DNA of 16,214 nucleotides from Pseudomonadota bacterium. GTDB lineage: Bacteria; Pseudomonadota; Gammaproteobacteria; Burkholderiales; Ferrovaceae. Both the position numbers and the translations under genes were made by a program. Below, in pieces: positions 14,647 to 16,214 of this stretch. The notes under the pieces were generated by a model. That model was not told where the DNA came from. It worked only from the letters and a program-made list of their open reading frames with translations, and made no database searches. How positions within the stretch are numbered: position 1 is the first letter of the stretch; every line of letters begins with the position of its first letter. The DNA lies in the NCBI GenBank assembly GCA_021828575.1, contig JAJZEL010000225.1, positions 1 to 16,214 on the forward strand, given 5' to 3'.

Positions 14647-16077
14647 ATGAACGGCGGTCTGCTTTTCTCCAAATCCCATCTCGTCACTCGGGGTGGTTGG
14701 CTCCTTGTGGGCAGTCTGCTCATGGGAATGCCTGAAGTTTCCTGTGCTCTTGATCTTGTGGCAGCATTTAATGAAGCCCAATCCCACGATCTGGACTATC
14801 TCTCGGCTCAGTCCGCTTATCAAGCCGGTCAGACGAAGGCCAGTCAGTCCAGTGCTCTCTGGAGACCCACTGTTTCTGCTTCTGCCACCAGCGGCCGAAT
14901 GACAAGCACGAATCAGATGCAGGGCGCCCAATTTTCCGCTCCTGGTTTTCCATTGACCGATAACGCTGCATTCAATACCTCAATCAATAACGGAAACCTG
15001 GAACGATGGGCTCTGACAGCCCGTCAGCCACTGGTAAGTGGTGAGCGATCGTCACAAGGAAAGGAACTGGATATTCAGGCACAGGTGGCTGAGCTGGACT
15101 GGCAGATTGCCCGGGAAACCTTGTTTCTTCGAGTGGCCCAGCATTATTTTGAGGTGGCTCTTGCTCAGGAGGCGCTGGAGGTGACACGCCGCCAGTTGCA
15201 AGCGGCTGAACGAACACTTGATGAGGTGAAGTCACGCTATAAACTGGGTGGAAACCCCATTACCGATGTTCATGAAACCCAAGCCAGACTGGATGCCATT
15301 CGAGCGCAAATGATGGCTGACGAATCAGACCTCCAGTTAAAACAGGCAGCGCTGTCGGATGTCACGGGGATTGACCTGAGGAATATCACAGCCCACCTTC
15401 CCACCCGAGGTAGGTTGCCTGCTCCGGGAAAAACGCTGGATCAATGGGACAGCGACGTGATATCCGGTAATCCCTCATTGCACAAACAATTATTGGGTGT
15501 GGATGTGGTCAGAGAAGAAGCGCGACGCTACAGCGTCTGGTCTTCCCCATCTCTTGATCTGGTCGGTGAAGTGGCACAGGACCGTTTGAGTGGTACTGGA
15601 GATTATGGTGCTGCCAGTAATGTCATGAGAACTTCTCTTGTAGGCATTCAATTAACAATCCCATTGTATTCAGGAGGGATGAGAAGTTCAAAAAATTCAG
15701 AGCAGGAACATCTGGCTGACAAGGCATTGGCTGATTCCGACCGGTTGCGTCAGCAGGTTTTACTGGAAACACGTTCGGCCTGGCTGGGCTTGTCTGCTGG
15801 AGCACAGCGGGTTGAAGCGCTATTTCAAGCAATGAAAGCCGGGGATGAGCGAGTGAAGGCAACGCAATTGGGACATGAGGTGGGAGACAGGAGCACTTTG
15901 CAATTGCTGGATGCGGAAAATGATGCGGCCATTTCTAGACTTTCCTGGGCACAGGCGCGTGTGGCGGTCACCATGAACTGGTTGCAACTGGAAGCTCTGG
16001 CAGGAAAATTGGGAGAAGACCAGTTGCGCAAGACAGATGACATGCTCGACAAAACTGACGCAATCAACTCGAACTAA
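14647..16077 (+). CDS. TolC-family outer-membrane efflux channel
   Basis: This 476-residue protein has an N-terminal signal peptide (hydrophobic at 17-28, likely cut after SCA at residue 34), followed by the two long helical repeats of TolC-type channels. Family features include LDLVAAFNEAQSHD at the mature N-terminus, the strand region IPLYSGGMRSSKNSEQ opening the second repeat, and TQLGHEVGDRSTLQLLDAEND near the end. It would form the trimeric outer-membrane exit duct for the upstream RND pump. Cys33 lies within the signal peptide and does not form a convincing lipobox (EVSCA), so it is unlikely to be a NodT-type lipoprotein. The start is weakly supported by ribosome-site sequence and probably depends on coupling to the DUF2892 gene 4 nt upstream. 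The SQR-like gene follows after 12 nt. Confidence 0.92.
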   Translation: MNGGLLFSKSHLVTRGGWLLVGSLLMGMPEVSCALDLVAAFNEAQSHDLDYLSAQSAYQAGQTKASQSSALWRPTVSASATSGRMTSTNQMQGAQFSAPGFPLTDNAAFNTSINNGNLERWALTARQPLVSGERSSQGKELDIQAQVAELDWQIARETLFLRVAQHYFEVALAQEALEVTRRQLQAAERTLDEVKSRYKLGGNPITDVHETQARLDAIRAQMMADESDLQLKQAALSDVTGIDLRNITAHLPTRGRLPAPGKTLDQWDSDVISGNPSLHKQLLGVDVVREEARRYSVWSSPSLDLVGEVAQDRLSGTGDYGAASNVMRTSLVGIQLTIPLYSGGMRSSKNSEQEHLADKALADSDRLRQQVLLETRSAWLGLSAGAQRVEALFQAMKAGDERVKATQLGHEVGDRSTLQLLDAENDAAISRLSWAQARVAVTMNWLQLEALAGKLGEDQLRKTDDMLDKTDAINSN

Positions 16078-16089
16078 AGGAGAAGTCTG

Positions 16090-16214
16090 ATGGCACATAT
16101 TGTAATCCTGGGAGCGGGCACAGGTGGTATGCCGGCGGCCTATGAAATGCGGGCCAAGCTGGACAGTTCGCATCGGGTCACGGTGGTGAATGCTGTGGAC
16201 TATTTTCAATTAGA
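16090..16214 (+). CDS. SQR-like FAD-dependent oxidoreductase (3' truncated by window edge)
   Basis: Only the first 41 codons are present. The start MAHIVILGAGTGGMPAAYEM is the FAD-binding Rossmann motif (GxGxxG at residues 8-13) and closely resembles the N-terminus of Acidithiobacillus-type sulfide:quinone oxidoreductase as I remember it. The following VTVVNAVDYFQL matches the region after the first beta-alpha-beta unit. SQR oxidises sulfide to polysulfide at the periplasmic membrane face and reduces quinone. AGGAG lies 7 nt before the ATG, and the 12-nt gap after the channel gene argues for cotranscription with the pump. No signal peptide is present, which disfavours the flavocytochrome c (FccB) relative. 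The redox-active cysteines lie beyond the window, so the exact type cannot be given; a type II NADH dehydrogenase is a less likely alternative. Confidence 0.8.
   Translation, partial: MAHIVILGAGTGGMPAAYEMRAKLDSSHRVTVVNAVDYFQL

Overview
The window comes from a sulfur-oxidising proteobacterium, probably gamma- or betaproteobacterial; I cannot name a genus. The evidence is an unbroken reverse-dsr gene run in the order known from Allochromatium vinosum (dsrM-K-L-J-O-P-N), followed at the far end by the start of a sulfide:quinone oxidoreductase-like gene. Base composition looks moderate (about half G+C by eye) and uniform. I see no mobile element, tRNA, rRNA or CRISPR array.

Region 1 (2-9660, + strand) is one tightly packed transcription unit entering from the left edge. 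DsrM (3' part), DsrK, DsrJ, DsrO and DsrP form the DsrMKJOP membrane complex, which couples the quinone pool and a periplasmic triheme cytochrome to cytoplasmic DsrC/DsrAB chemistry. DsrL, the NAD(P)H:acceptor oxidoreductase partner of DsrAB, sits between dsrK and dsrJ. DsrN (amidation of the siroheme precursor), a TrpD2/YbiB-like protein and a uroporphyrinogen-III C-methyltransferase follow. The first and last of these three supply the sirohaem-amide cofactor of DsrAB; the job of the middle one is unknown. Most junctions overlap or lie within about 25 nt.

Region 2 (9657-10147) is the control point. A minus-strand ArsR-family regulator overlaps the 3' end of cobA by 4 nt, tail to tail. Its two key cysteines are 66 residues apart, the geometry of the persulfide sensors BigR and SqrR. 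Its start faces a 134-nt, very AT-rich divergent intergenic region carrying promoter-like boxes on both strands, two dyad candidates and a possible 15-codon leader ORF.

Region 3 (10148-16214, + strand) is a second compact operon: an RND membrane-fusion protein, an HAE-type RND pump, a small DUF2892 membrane protein, a TolC-like outer-membrane channel, and the first 41 codons of an SQR-like flavoprotein cut by the window end.

The most interesting reading, which is inference, is that region 3 is a sulfide/persulfide-induced operon. It would join sulfide oxidation by SQR to a complete tripartite envelope pump under a BigR/SqrR-type repressor, next to the rDsr locus. No stretch over 300 nt lacks a gene.
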